This document shows, in pieces, positions 15,958 to 24,700 of a DNA stretch of 64,000 nt. The stretch is from Sva-07 sp963698435 (GTDB lineage: Bacteria; Actinomycetota; Acidimicrobiia; Acidimicrobiales; Ilumatobacteraceae): positions 62,001 through 126,000 of the forward strand of contig CAVOQV010000007.1 of assembly GCA_963698435.1 (NCBI GenBank), read 5' to 3'. The notes under the pieces are model-generated. The model was not told the origin of the DNA, did not search any database, and saw only the letters and a list, made by a program, of their open reading frames with translations. The first letter of the stretch is position 1, and each line of letters starts with the position of its first letter. A program made the translations under genes and the position numbers.

Positions 15958-16299
15958 ATGGCAGGTGACGCGTACGACACGATCAAGCGGTTCTGGGAGA
16001 TCCAGGACGAGGGCGACTACGCGGCGTTGGCGCCGTTGTTCGCCGACGACGCCGAGGTGGTCGACCCGGTCTACGGCACGTTCGTCGGCGGTGAGGCCAT
16101 CGCTGGGTTCTTCACGATGATGAACACCGAGATGGCCAAGGCGGGTGCCTCGTTCCGCCTCGTCGAGTTGTCCGGCGACGACGAGACCGCCTGGGCGCAG
16201 TGGGAGGCGACCACGAACAAGGGTGTGCGTCAGGGTGTCGGTGTGTACCGGGTCCGAAACGGCCAGCTCGTCTACTACAAGGACTACATGAACCCGTGA
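15958..16299 (+). CDS. SnoaL-like / NTF2-fold small protein
   Basis: 113 residues from the ATG at 15958; an in-frame GTG at 15928 would add ten residues. 'KRFWEIQDEGDYAALAPLFADDAEVVDPVYGTFVG' and the following aromatic-rich segment are typical of the SnoaL/ketosteroid-isomerase-like cone fold. The predicted role is a small isomerase, dehydratase or hydrolase of a cyclic ketone or related compound. The next gene starts inside its stop codon (GTGA), so the two are translationally coupled. Confidence 0.75.
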   Translation: MAGDAYDTIKRFWEIQDEGDYAALAPLFADDAEVVDPVYGTFVGGEAIAGFFTMMNTEMAKAGASFRLVELSGDDETAWAQWEATTNKGVRQGVGVYRVRNGQLVYYKDYMNP

Positions 16300-17066
16300 G
16301 TGACCGAACCGCCATCGTCACCGGTGCCGCGTCGGGGATCGGCCGCGCGACCGCAGAACGCCTCGTGGCGGCCGGTACGTCGGTCGTGCTGGTCGATCGC
16401 GAGCCGGTCGCGTGGGCCGACGTCCTCGGCGAAGCTGCAGCCACGGTCCTCGGGGACGTCACCGATGCACGCACGAACGACGCGGCCGTCGAAGCGGCGC
16501 TCGACACCTTCGGGCGGCTCGACGCCGCCGTGTTCAATGCGGGCATCTCGATGAGCGGTGATCTGCTCGGCCTGTCGCTCGATCAGTTCGACCGGGCGAT
16601 CGACGTCAACGTTCGCGCGGTCGTCGTCGGCATACGGTCTGTCGTTCCGGCGATGCGCTCTGGCGGTGGCGGTCGCATCGTGGTCACTGCATCGACCTCG
16701 GGCATCGCGGGTGATCCGAACATGTGGGCGTACAACACGGCCAAGGGTGCCGTGATCAACCTCGTTCGTGCCGCCGCGGTCGATCTCGGCGCCGACGCGA
16801 TCACCGTCAACGCGGTGTGCCCCGGCCCGACCGAGACCGGGATGACCAGCGGCATCTCGTCGATGCCCGAAGTCTACGAGAGCCTGCGCCGCAGGATCCC
16901 GCTGCAACGCTGGGCTCGACCCGACGAGATCGCCGCGGTGATCGCGTTCCTCGCTTCGGCCGAGTCGTCGTTCGTCAACGGCGCCGTTGTTCCGGTCGAC
17001 GGCGGCATCACGGCCAACACCGGTCAGTTCCTTCCTCGCGAGTCGAGCACGGAGTCCACAGCATGA
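16296..17066 (+). CDS. Short-chain dehydrogenase/reductase (SDR)
   Basis: 256 residues from a GTG at 16296 that overlaps the SnoaL stop. The motif 'VTGAASGIGRATAERL' lies at the N-terminus; the active site is 'YNTAK' with Ser in 'TASTSGIAG'; the C-terminal 'NGAVVPVDGGITANTG' is standard. It is probably NAD(H)- rather than NADP-dependent, because an Asp follows the second beta strand ('VVLVDREP'). It is coupled to the next SDR by an ATGA overlap, suggesting successive oxidation steps. Confidence 0.85.
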   Translation: MSDRTAIVTGAASGIGRATAERLVAAGTSVVLVDREPVAWADVLGEAAATVLGDVTDARTNDAAVEAALDTFGRLDAAVFNAGISMSGDLLGLSLDQFDRAIDVNVRAVVVGIRSVVPAMRSGGGGRIVVTASTSGIAGDPNMWAYNTAKGAVINLVRAAAVDLGADAITVNAVCPGPTETGMTSGISSMPEVYESLRRRIPLQRWARPDEIAAVIAFLASAESSFVNGAVVPVDGGITANTGQFLPRESSTESTA

Positions 17067-17851
17067 GCATCATCGATCAGTTCGACCTCACCGGTCGCGT
17101 CGCCGTCGTCACCGGTTCGGGCCAGGGGATCGGCCGGGCGATCGCGTGGGGCCTTGCCGACGCTGGATGCGACGTGGTGCTGAACGCTCGACGGATCGAT
17201 GACCTCGAGGTCACCGCTGACGGGGTCCGCCAGCGCGGGCGCGACGCCCTCATCGTGGCCGGCGACATCCGCGACCTCTCCGAGGAACTCGCCGAGCGCA
17301 CGATCGAGCGTTTCGGTCGCATCGACATCTGGGTCAACAACGTCGGTGGTTCCGACGAGAAGACGACTCGCCTGTTGATCGACACGCCCGACGACGTGTT
17401 CCGAGCCCAGCTCGAACTCAACCTCACCTCGGCGTTCCAGGGCTGCAAGGCCGCGGCGAAGCGGATGCAGCCGGGGAGCTCGATCGTCAACATCAGTTCG
17501 GGCGCCGGGATGCGAGGGTCGCCGTACACGGGCCCGTACGCCGCAGCGAAGGCGGGGATGAACAACCTCTCCGAGACGCTCGCCCTCGAGCTCGCGCCGG
17601 ACATCCGGGTCAACACCGTCGCACCGGGGCCGGTCGCGACCGAGGCGTTCTCCGAGGTGTTGAACACCGACGGCAAGCACGAAGCGATCGCCGCAACGAT
17701 TCCGCTGGGACGAGTCGGGCAGCCTGACGACATCGCCGGAGCGGTCCTCTACCTGGTGTCGGATGCGGCGTCGTGGGTGACGGGCCAACTGATCCTCGTC
17801 GCCGGTGGCCGGACCCAGCGCACCCACCAGTACCGGCCGCGCGACGCATGA
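17063..17851 (+). CDS. Short-chain dehydrogenase/reductase (SDR)
   Basis: 262 residues. It has 'VTGSGQGIGRAIAWGL' as cofactor motif, 'YAAAK' as active site with Ser in 'NISSGAGMRG', and the C-terminal 'VTGQLILVAGGRTQ' (AGG instead of the more usual DGG). ATG at 17063 overlaps the previous stop. The stop is overlapped in turn by the TetR start at 17848, so four genes from 15958 to 18519 form one tightly coupled unit. Confidence 0.85.
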   Translation: MSIIDQFDLTGRVAVVTGSGQGIGRAIAWGLADAGCDVVLNARRIDDLEVTADGVRQRGRDALIVAGDIRDLSEELAERTIERFGRIDIWVNNVGGSDEKTTRLLIDTPDDVFRAQLELNLTSAFQGCKAAAKRMQPGSSIVNISSGAGMRGSPYTGPYAAAKAGMNNLSETLALELAPDIRVNTVAPGPVATEAFSEVLNTDGKHEAIAATIPLGRVGQPDDIAGAVLYLVSDAASWVTGQLILVAGGRTQRTHQYRPRDA

Positions 17852-18519
17852 CGCAGGCGCGCCAGGACGTGGACCATACTGATCCGGTGGCTGCCGGCAC
17901 CCGATCTCGCCGACTGGGGCGGCCGCCGGACACCGACTCCGCCGAGACTCGTCAGCGCATCCTCGAGATCGCGCGTGCCGCCTTTGCGTTCGGCGGCTAC
18001 GACGGCTCGACCAATCGTGAGCTGGCTGCCAAGGCAGGAATCACCTCGGGCGCGCTGTATCACTACTTCGGGTCGAAGCTGGACCTGTACCTCGCCGTGC
18101 ACGAGGACGTGCAGCAACGCGTCTACGGGCAGTTCAATGCGGCGGCGGATGCGGCCGATGGGTTCCTGGCGAAGTTCGATGCCGTGCTCGACACCGCGCA
18201 CGAGCTGAACAAGGCGGATCCGACGTTCGCCGCGTTCCTCGGAGCGGTACGCACCGACATGCGTCGCCACCCCGAGATCGCCGAAGCGCTCGCGGCCCAT
18301 GCAGAGCGACGCGGCAGATTCTTCGTCCGCTTGGTCGACGCTGGCATCGAGAGCGGCGAGATCCCGCCGGGCAATCGTGACGCCATGAACGAATTCGTTG
18401 CGATCATCCTCGTCGGGCTCACCGACGGTGTCTCCGACGACTCCGCTCGCCACAAGCTCGCCACGACCTCGATCAAGATGGCATTGCGCGGACAACTGGT
18501 CGCTCCGACGTCGACCTGA
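17848..18519 (+). CDS. TetR-family transcriptional regulator
   Basis: 223 residues from the ATG at 17848 (an ATGA overlap). The HTH is 'TNRELAAKAGITSGALYHYF', the canonical TetR motif ending in YHYF; preceding it is 'TRQRILEIARAAFAFGGYDG'. The first ~30 residues are an extension rich in Arg and Pro, so a start further downstream (for example GTG at 17869) cannot be excluded. Being embedded in the SnoaL-SDR-SDR operon, it is likely an autoregulator of that unit. Confidence 0.85.
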   Translation: MTQARQDVDHTDPVAAGTRSRRLGRPPDTDSAETRQRILEIARAAFAFGGYDGSTNRELAAKAGITSGALYHYFGSKLDLYLAVHEDVQQRVYGQFNAAADAADGFLAKFDAVLDTAHELNKADPTFAAFLGAVRTDMRRHPEIAEALAAHAERRGRFFVRLVDAGIESGEIPPGNRDAMNEFVAIILVGLTDGVSDDSARHKLATTSIKMALRGQLVAPTST

Positions 18520-18597
18520 ACGCGTCGGCCGGGTCCGATTGCCCGGTCGGCCAGCGGAGGTTGTACGTTGCTCGGCCAACACACGAAGGGGATTCAC

Positions 18598-19377
18598 ATG
18601 GGTGTACTGGACGGGCGTGTTGCCTGCATCACGGGTGGGACTCGAGGCATCGGCCTCGGTATCGCCAAGGGATTTCTCGACGAAGGGGCGTCGGTCGTCG
18701 TCAACGGACGCGACCCGAACAAGGCCGAGCAGACGCTCGCCGAGCTGAACGCCGGCGATCGGGTCCACTTCATCGCCGGCGACGTCAAGCAACGCGAGTC
18801 GTGCGAGGCGATCGTCGACGGCACGGTCGAGCGCTTCGGTCGCATCGACATCCTCGTCGCGAACGCCGGTGGGGCCTCCGGGCACGCGCCGATCGTCGAC
18901 CTGACCGACGAGGCGATGCAGGACTCGTTGGTGTGGAACTTCTGGCACACCTTCTGGACCATGCGACGCGCGTTCCACTACATGATCCCGCAGGAGTTCG
19001 GGCGCGTGATGAGCGTCAGCTCCCTCGAAGGCAAGGTCGGCAAGCCCGGCATCTCGATCTACGTCGCTGCCAAGCACGCCATCAACGGCCTGATCAAGTC
19101 GGGTGCGCACGAAGTCGGCACGCTCGGCATCACCGTCAATGCATTGTGCCCAGGTGCCATCGAGACCGACATCATGATGGCCGAGGGTCCTGCCGCGGCC
19201 GAGTCGATGGGTTTGGACTACCAGGGGCTCTTGAACATGTTCGCCCAGGAATCGGCGATCAAGCGTCTGAACGAGGTCGAGGACGTGGCCGCCGTGGCGA
19301 CCCTGCTCGCCTCTGACGCCGGCGCCGGCATCACGGGCTCACTCATCTCGATCGACGGTGGCACGGCTCCGTACTGA
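18598..19377 (+). CDS. SDR oxidoreductase, tandem paralogue A
   Basis: 259 residues from the ATG at 18598, with GAAGGGG before it. It has 'ITGGTRGIGLGIAKGF', the active site 'YVAAK' with Ser in 'SVSSLEGKVG', and the terminal 'SIDGGTAPY'. Side-by-side comparison with 19404-20186 shows the same architecture throughout: shared 'LDG.VACITGGTR', 'VVVNGRD', 'EGK.GKPGI', 'EVGTLGIT', 'ESAIKR' and 'DGGT.PY'. This indicates a tandem duplication. Both carry the same non-standard GKPGI stretch before the catalytic Tyr. Confidence 0.85.
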   Translation: MGVLDGRVACITGGTRGIGLGIAKGFLDEGASVVVNGRDPNKAEQTLAELNAGDRVHFIAGDVKQRESCEAIVDGTVERFGRIDILVANAGGASGHAPIVDLTDEAMQDSLVWNFWHTFWTMRRAFHYMIPQEFGRVMSVSSLEGKVGKPGISIYVAAKHAINGLIKSGAHEVGTLGITVNALCPGAIETDIMMAEGPAAAESMGLDYQGLLNMFAQESAIKRLNEVEDVAAVATLLASDAGAGITGSLISIDGGTAPY

Positions 19378-19403
19378 GCCGGGCGGGAACGAAAGGAACC
19401 ATC

Positions 19404-20186
19404 ATGGGAAAGCTCGACGGAAAGGTCGCCTGCATCACCGGCGGCACGCGCAGCATCGGACGGGGGATGGCCGACGCCTTCCTCGCCGAGGGCGCCAAGG
19501 TCGTGGTCAACGGTCGCGACGAAGCCAAGGGCCAGCAGTGCCTGGCCGAGATGGGTGGCGGCGACAACGCCGCGTTCTTCGCCGGTGACGCGTCGAAGCA
19601 GGACGCGGTCGAAGGTCTGATCGACTTCACGATCGAACGGTATGGCCAGCTCGACATCTGCTGTCTGAACTCGGGCGGCGTCAACATGACCGCGCCGGTT
19701 GCTCAGATGAGCGACGAGGAGTGGCAGCTGGAGATCGACTGGAACCTCAACCACGTGTTCTGGGGGATGCGCCGCGCGCTGCAGCACATGATCCCGCGTG
19801 AGACCGGTCGCGTGATCGTGACGTCGTCGGTCGAGGGCAAGCTCGGCAAACCGGGGATCCCGGGCTACTCGGCGACGAAGCATGCGGTGAACGGTCTCGT
19901 CAAAGCTGCGGCACAGGAGGTCGGCACGCTCGGCATCACGATCAATGCCATTCTGCCCGGCATCATCGAGACCGACATCGTTCGCGAGACAGGCCCGGAT
20001 TCGGCCGTGGCGATGGGTGTCGGTACCTACGACACGCTGATCGAGATGTTCAGCTCCGAGTCGGCGATCAAGCGCCCGAACACGGTGGAGGAAGTCGCCG
20101 CGGTGGCGGTGTTGCTCGCCTCCGATGCTGCGAAGAACATGACCGGCTGCATGTTCCCCGTCGACGGCGGGACGATGCCGTACTGA
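19404..20186 (+). CDS. SDR oxidoreductase, tandem paralogue B
   Basis: 260 residues. It is the paralogue of the preceding gene, 26 bp downstream. The cofactor motif is 'ITGGTRSIGRGMADAF' (one Gly of the usual GxxxGIG pattern is replaced, giving RSIG), the active site 'YSATK' and the terminal 'PVDGGTMPY'. Substrate ranges may have diverged, since the loop before the active site and the substrate-binding lid differ between the two. It is followed 21 bp later by a P450, likely in the same transcript. Confidence 0.85.
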   Translation: MGKLDGKVACITGGTRSIGRGMADAFLAEGAKVVVNGRDEAKGQQCLAEMGGGDNAAFFAGDASKQDAVEGLIDFTIERYGQLDICCLNSGGVNMTAPVAQMSDEEWQLEIDWNLNHVFWGMRRALQHMIPRETGRVIVTSSVEGKLGKPGIPGYSATKHAVNGLVKAAAQEVGTLGITINAILPGIIETDIVRETGPDSAVAMGVGTYDTLIEMFSSESAIKRPNTVEEVAAVAVLLASDAAKNMTGCMFPVDGGTMPY

Positions 20187-20207
20187 GCAACCGATGATCG
20201 GGGAATC

Positions 20208-21416
20208 ATGATGTCGGAACTCGACGGGTCGCAGCCGTACTCGCATCTCGCCCACGCGAACGACGTCGAGCCGTCCTTCGGACATCGCCATCTTCGAGAA
20301 CACTGCCCGCTCCACGTCGAAGAGGCACACGATCCGCCGTTCTACGTGCTCAGCCGGCATACGGACGTGTTCGACGTGTTGATGCGGCCGGGGGAGTGGC
20401 GAAACGGGTCTGGTGTCGGCATCGAGCCGTCACCGCCAGGCGTACTCGGTACCACCGACGATCCCGACCACCGCCGACATCGACGGATTCTGCAGGACAC
20501 CTTCCGTCCGGGGTCACTCGCCCGTCTCGACGACGACGTCGACGACATCGCCGATGACCTGTGGACCCGCGCCTTCGGAGAGGACGGCGACGGCGACTTC
20601 GTTCCGTTGTTCGCCTTTCCGTTCCCTGCGGTCGTGATCGCAGCGCTGCTCGGCGTTCCGCGAGATCGTCGCGACGAGTTCGGCCGCTGGTCCGACGACA
20701 TCGTCAACTTCCTCGGTGGAGGTGATCACGAGAAAGCCGAGGCCGCGAACCGCGAGATCTTCTCGTTGGTCGACGAACTGGTCGTCGATCGCGTCGCCGC
20801 GCACGAACGTGGCGACGCGCTGCCCGACGATGTGCTGTCGGTGATGGCGCTCGCCGAACTCGAAGGCGACTTGACCCACCACGAAGTCCGTCGCTTGAGC
20901 CAGCAGCTCCTCGTCGCCGGCCACGAGACCACGGCGAGCTTGATCTCGTTGATGCTCTACCGGCTGATCGAGCGACCCGAACTGGTCGCCCAGCTACGGG
21001 CGGATCCTTCGCTGATCCCCTCGGCGGTCGAGGAGTTCCTCCGGTTCGATTCGCCGGTGCAGGGGTTGTTCCGGACCAATCCCGAGCCGAGCGAGGTTCG
21101 AGGTGAGGTGCTGGCGCCGGGCTCGCGGCTGCAGGTGATGTTCGCGTCCGCGAATCGTGACCCGGAGGTCTTCGACGACCCCGACTCGATCCGGCTCGAT
21201 CGGTTCGGGCCAGGATCGAGGTCGCATCTGGCATTCGGTTGGGGGGTGCATCATTGCATCGGTGCTGCACTGGCCCGGCGGGAGGGCGCAGTCGCGTTGC
21301 GCTTGATGATCGACCGCTTCGAGACCGTCGAACGCACAGGTGACGTGGCGGTCAACGAGCCGTTCGTGCTCCGAGGGCTGACGACGCTGCCGATTCGTTG
21401 GACGGTTCGACGCTAG
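20208..21416 (+). CDS. Cytochrome P450
   Basis: 402 residues (ATG at 20208; a second ATG follows immediately at 20211). The I-helix oxygen-activation motif is 'LLVAGHETTASL', the K-helix ExxR is in 'AVEEFLRFDSPVQG', and the heme-thiolate loop is 'FGWGVHHCIGAALAR' with the axial Cys. The size is that of a class-I bacterial P450 that needs ferredoxin and ferredoxin reductase from elsewhere. It resembles the other two P450s here only at family level. The substrate is probably a hydrophobic acid or alcohol handled by the SDRs upstream. Confidence 0.92.
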   Translation: MMSELDGSQPYSHLAHANDVEPSFGHRHLREHCPLHVEEAHDPPFYVLSRHTDVFDVLMRPGEWRNGSGVGIEPSPPGVLGTTDDPDHRRHRRILQDTFRPGSLARLDDDVDDIADDLWTRAFGEDGDGDFVPLFAFPFPAVVIAALLGVPRDRRDEFGRWSDDIVNFLGGGDHEKAEAANREIFSLVDELVVDRVAAHERGDALPDDVLSVMALAELEGDLTHHEVRRLSQQLLVAGHETTASLISLMLYRLIERPELVAQLRADPSLIPSAVEEFLRFDSPVQGLFRTNPEPSEVRGEVLAPGSRLQVMFASANRDPEVFDDPDSIRLDRFGPGSRSHLAFGWGVHHCIGAALARREGAVALRLMIDRFETVERTGDVAVNEPFVLRGLTTLPIRWTVRR

Positions 21417-21596
21417 GAGGCCAGGACCCGGCGTTGTCCGGGTCCGGCGCAGGACTTCGCGTGCGCGGTCTGCCAGGCGGCGAGCGCACGGTGGGCGTGT
21501 GTCCCTTGACATATTGACTGACACCTCGCGCGGGCTCATCATCGTGACAGCTGGACGTCACTGGGGGTGTCCGGCGCACACAGAACGGGGATCGAA

Positions 21597-21872
21597 GTGC
21601 TCATTGCCACCAAGTACACATTCAAGGGCGACCAGTCACCTGAGTCGGTCAAAGCGTTGCTCGCCGTCTTTGCCGAGCTCGGTCCCGGCGAGGGGGAAAT
21701 CGCCCACTATGTGCTTGCCGACGGTCGCGGCGGCTTCACCATCTCGGAGGTGGACTCCCTGCAGGACGCGTACGAGTCCACGTTGCGATACCAGCAGTGG
21801 ATGGACATGGAGACGACGCCGATCCTGACGATCGCCGACGCGATGCCAACGATCGGAAAGGTCTTCGGCTGA
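21597..21872 (+). CDS. Small conserved-type hypothetical protein
   Basis: 91 residues if started at the GTG at 21597 (MLIATKYTFKG...), preceded by ACGGGGATC; a GTG at 21567 would add ten residues of low-conservation look. The pattern 'YTFKGDQ...VKALLAVFAELGPGEGEIAHYVLADGRGGFTISEVDS' resembles small DUF3303-like or ferredoxin-fold barrel proteins of unknown function. It ends near a palindromic repeat. No function is proposed. Confidence 0.55.
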   Translation: MLIATKYTFKGDQSPESVKALLAVFAELGPGEGEIAHYVLADGRGGFTISEVDSLQDAYESTLRYQQWMDMETTPILTIADAMPTIGKVFG

Positions 21873-21937
21873 GAAGGGCGACAGATCGGCGCCGTTGGAC
21901 CACCCTCCCCATCCGCTGGACCGTCCGACACCCCCAG

Positions 21938-21977
21938 CGATGAGCGGACCGCCCGAATAGCGGCTTTTCGCTCATCG
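21938..21977. repeat. Palindromic intergenic repeat, copy 3
   Basis: Arms CGATGAGCG (21938-21946) and CGCTCATCG (21969-21977), 9 bp perfect, with a CCCGAATAGCGG core in the loop. It is the only unpaired copy. The stop codon of the minus-strand gene (21972-21974, TGA) lies inside its right arm. It is between convergent genes. Confidence 0.75.
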
Positions 21978-22749
21978 TTGGAGGAATGCTCGGGTCGTCG
22001 AGAGGACGTGGCGTGCTCGGTCGGTGGGATCGGGGTGGGCCGAGCGGAGGTCGGCGGAGCGGATCTCGAACGAGAGCGCGGTGTGCGCGGGGAGCACGTC
22101 GACGAGTTCGCTGACCGGCAGTTCGCCTGCTCCCAGCGTGAGGCGGCCGTCGAGGGCCTCGACGACGAGCTGGTCGGGTGCTGATGCCGGCGCATCGCAC
22201 AGCTGGACGTAGGGCAGCCGTGTCGGATCGACTGCGGCCACGTCGGCGACCGTGTCACCGGTTCGGGCGAGGTGCAGATTGTCGATCAACACGCTCGCGT
22301 TCGGGCCGGTCGACTGCGTCGAGGACAGCGCTCGCCTGTGAGAGATCGCGGATCGACATGAAGGCCATGAACTCGAGGCTGCACCCGATGCCGTGCGCCG
22401 CGGCGAGATCGCAGAGTTCACCGAAGCGATCGACGAACCGGTCGTCGTCGACGCCCCGGGACACGACCAGGAGATTCCGGGCGCCGACGGTTGCTGCCGC
22501 CTCGATCATCGCGTCGCCGTGGTCGCCGTCCGGAGTCACGAAGATCGGCTCCATGTCGAGCGCGATCAGCCCGGTGTCGTCGAGCCGCAGGCGAACCTCG
22601 GCCGCAACTGCGTCGGTCCACGTCGCGGCGTCGAACCAGATGCCGCAGGCAGGCCAGCCCGCGGACGCGCACGCCGACACGAACTCGGCAGGCCCGGTCT
22701 CCGGGCACACGCCAGCTGCGAGTGAGAGCAGTCGGTCGTCGGTCGTCAT
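21972..22749 (-). pseudogene. Sugar-phosphate isomerase/epimerase-like TIM-barrel protein, frameshifted
   Basis: Two frames encode one protein. The N-terminal ~145 residues (ATG at 22749; GTG at 22755 also possible) run 'LLSLAAGVCPETGPAEFVSA' to 'ASAVLDAVDRP'; the C-terminal ~110 residues, in another frame, continue 'NASVLIDNLHLARTGDT' to 'VLSTTRAFLQR'. Together they give the xylose-isomerase-like TIM-barrel pattern (conserved Asp-Asn-x-His strand, Gln-x-x-Asp-Ala pattern). One extra base in the CCC run on the coding strand at 22303-22305 explains the break: 'CGGCCGAAC' would read through as R-P-N. It is either a decayed gene or a sequencing error. Confidence 0.75.
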
Positions 22750-22793
22750 GTCCACAACCTAGGACCCGAGATCAGGGTCGAGCGGCGGCAGGC

Positions 22794-23198
22794 TCAGGCG
22801 GCGGCGCGACGTGCGGCACCGACGAGGACGTGCTGAGCGATGCTCGGGCAGGAATCGAGCACCGCAGAGAACTCGGCCCGGTTCAGGACGTACACGTTCG
22901 AGTCGGTGGTTGCGGTCACGGTGGCGCTGCGCGGCTTGAGCGTGAGCAGCGCCATCTCGCCGAGGACCGCGCCGGCGCCGACGACGACTGTCAGGTCGTC
23001 GCGTTCGACCCTGAATTCGCCGTCGATCACGATGAAGCATTCGCGGCCGAAACCGTCCTTCTCCATGATCTGTTCACCGGCGGGGACCGAGATGGTGGTC
23101 GCCAGACGATCGAGCGTCAGCAGTTCGTCCATGGGGACGACGATGCCGAGTTCACTGGCGGCGAGTTCGGGATGGATGCGGGTCTTGGTGGCGAACAT
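22794..23198 (-). CDS. Cyclic-nucleotide-binding-domain protein (Crp-type sensor domain only)
   Basis: 134 residues from the ATG at 23198. 'ISVPAGEQIMEKDGFGRECFIVIDGEFRVER' and 'GAVLGEMALLTLKPRSATVTA' are the phosphate-binding cassette region and beta-roll of the cNMP-binding fold; the PBC Arg-Ser-Ala part is retained as 'RSATV'. There is no DNA-binding domain. A stand-alone cNMP sensor, divergent to a P450. Its role is unknown. Confidence 0.8.
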   Translation of the reverse strand: MFATKTRIHPELAASELGIVVPMDELLTLDRLATTISVPAGEQIMEKDGFGRECFIVIDGEFRVERDDLTVVVGAGAVLGEMALLTLKPRSATVTATTDSNVYVLNRAEFSAVLDSCPSIAQHVLVGAARRAAA

Positions 23199-23364
23199 GT
23201 CGTTCCTGGGGCTGCTTTCGAAGTTGGAGGGTGCGAGCACGTCTCACGTTTTAGTAGTAAATAATGCAACACGGTCGGTGTGGTGTCTATTCCCGTGGAA
23301 TTCACCTGTCGACCAGGTCGGTCCGCTCCGAACGGGGCGCCGGGCACCTGGAACACTGGTCGGC
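23199..23364. promoter_or_regulatory. Divergent promoter region, AT-rich core
   Basis: 166 bp between the cNMP-binding gene (minus) and P450 (plus). An AT-rich stretch, TTTTAGTAGTAAATAATG at about 23248-23265, stands out in this high-GC sequence and is the likely promoter core. No clear inverted repeat was found. Confidence 0.35.
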
Positions 23365-24654
23365 ATGGCAGAGCAGACACTCGAGGATCGGATCGGTGCA
23401 CTCGCGTGTCCGGTCGACCACACCATGCTCGACCCGATGGTCCAGGACGACCCGTGGGACTTCTACTCCGACCTGCACGAACGCTGCCCCGTGTTCCCGA
23501 TGCCGGAGATCGGTGCCGTGATGGTCACGCGCTACGAGGACGTCCGGTTCGTGCTCACCAACCCGGAGCTGTTCTCGAGCAGCGGACGCGGCGGGGGAGC
23601 GAAGAAGGGCCTACAGGTCGACAACGCACGCCGGTACCAGGAAATCCTGCGCGAGCGCGGCTGGGGCCACGTCGAGACACTGCAACGCACCGATCCACCG
23701 ATTCACACCGACTACCGCCGCCTCGTCGCCAAGGCGTTCCTCCCGCGTCGAATCGCCGACATGGCAGCCCACATCGACGATGTCACCCGCGGACTGATCG
23801 ACGGGTTGATCGAGCGTGGAGAGTGCGAGTTCAACCTCGACTTCGCGATGCCGCTTCCGGGCATCATCATCGCCGAGGAGCTCGGCCTCGACAGTTCCGA
23901 GATCCATCGCTTCAACCGTTGGGCTGGAGCAATGCTCGCGCTCGCGATGCGCCCGCTGACCGACGACGAGGTGCTCGAGACCGTCGAGATCGAGCTCGAG
24001 GCCCAGCATCACCTCGCCGCCGTCTTCGAGGCCCGGCGTGCCGAGCCGACCGACGACCTCATCTCCACGCTCGTCCACGCCCACGAGGACGAGGAGGGCG
24101 TGGAACCGTTGACCGTCGCCGAGCTGCAGAACCTCATGCATCAACTCGTCACGGGCGGGTTCGAGACGACCACGAGCGCACTGAACCACGGCATGTGGCT
24201 GCTCACCCGCTACCCCGACGTGCAGGAGCGGGTTCGACGCGACCTGTCGCTCGTGCCCAGCTTCATCGAGGAGGTGCTGCGGTTCGAGAGCCCGGTGCAG
24301 GGGCTCGCTCGTCGTGCCACCCGAGACGTGGAGGTCGGCGGCGTCGTGATCCCCGAGGGGTCGATGGTCGTGGTGCGGTACGCCGCCGCCAACCGCGACG
24401 CGTCGGTCTTCGAACGGGCCGACGAGTTCGACATCGACCGACCTCGCACGCCGCAGCACCTCGCCTTCGGTGTCGGTCCACACTTCTGTGTGGGCAGTGC
24501 GCTCGCCCGCCAGGAACTCGTCAGCGGGTTCACTCAATGGCTCGAACGCACCTCGTCGATCGAACTGGCACGAGAACTCGTCGCGCCTGTCCACGAGCCG
24601 AGCTTCATCCTGTTCCCGATGAGGGAACTCCCGCTGCGCTTCGAACCTGCCTGA
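23365..24654 (+). CDS. Cytochrome P450
   Basis: 429 residues from the ATG at 23365; the longer open frame upstream has no coding character. The I-helix is 'LVTGGFETTTSAL' (acidic residue and Thr pair conserved), the K-helix ExxR is in 'FIEEVLRFESPVQG', and the heme loop is 'FGVGPHFCVGSALAR'. The N-terminal 'DPMVQDDPWDFYSDLHERCPVF' is typical of actinobacterial CYPs that use ferredoxin partners. It is likely co-transcribed with the PPOX and nitroreductase genes that follow within 50 bp. Substrate unknown. Confidence 0.92.
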   Translation: MAEQTLEDRIGALACPVDHTMLDPMVQDDPWDFYSDLHERCPVFPMPEIGAVMVTRYEDVRFVLTNPELFSSSGRGGGAKKGLQVDNARRYQEILRERGWGHVETLQRTDPPIHTDYRRLVAKAFLPRRIADMAAHIDDVTRGLIDGLIERGECEFNLDFAMPLPGIIIAEELGLDSSEIHRFNRWAGAMLALAMRPLTDDEVLETVEIELEAQHHLAAVFEARRAEPTDDLISTLVHAHEDEEGVEPLTVAELQNLMHQLVTGGFETTTSALNHGMWLLTRYPDVQERVRRDLSLVPSFIEEVLRFESPVQGLARRATRDVEVGGVVIPEGSMVVVRYAAANRDASVFERADEFDIDRPRTPQHLAFGVGPHFCVGSALARQELVSGFTQWLERTSSIELARELVAPVHEPSFILFPMRELPLRFEPA

Positions 24655-24700
24655 CCGCTCTGCATCGTCGGCCGCTCCGCCGGCACCGTACGGTTCGACC

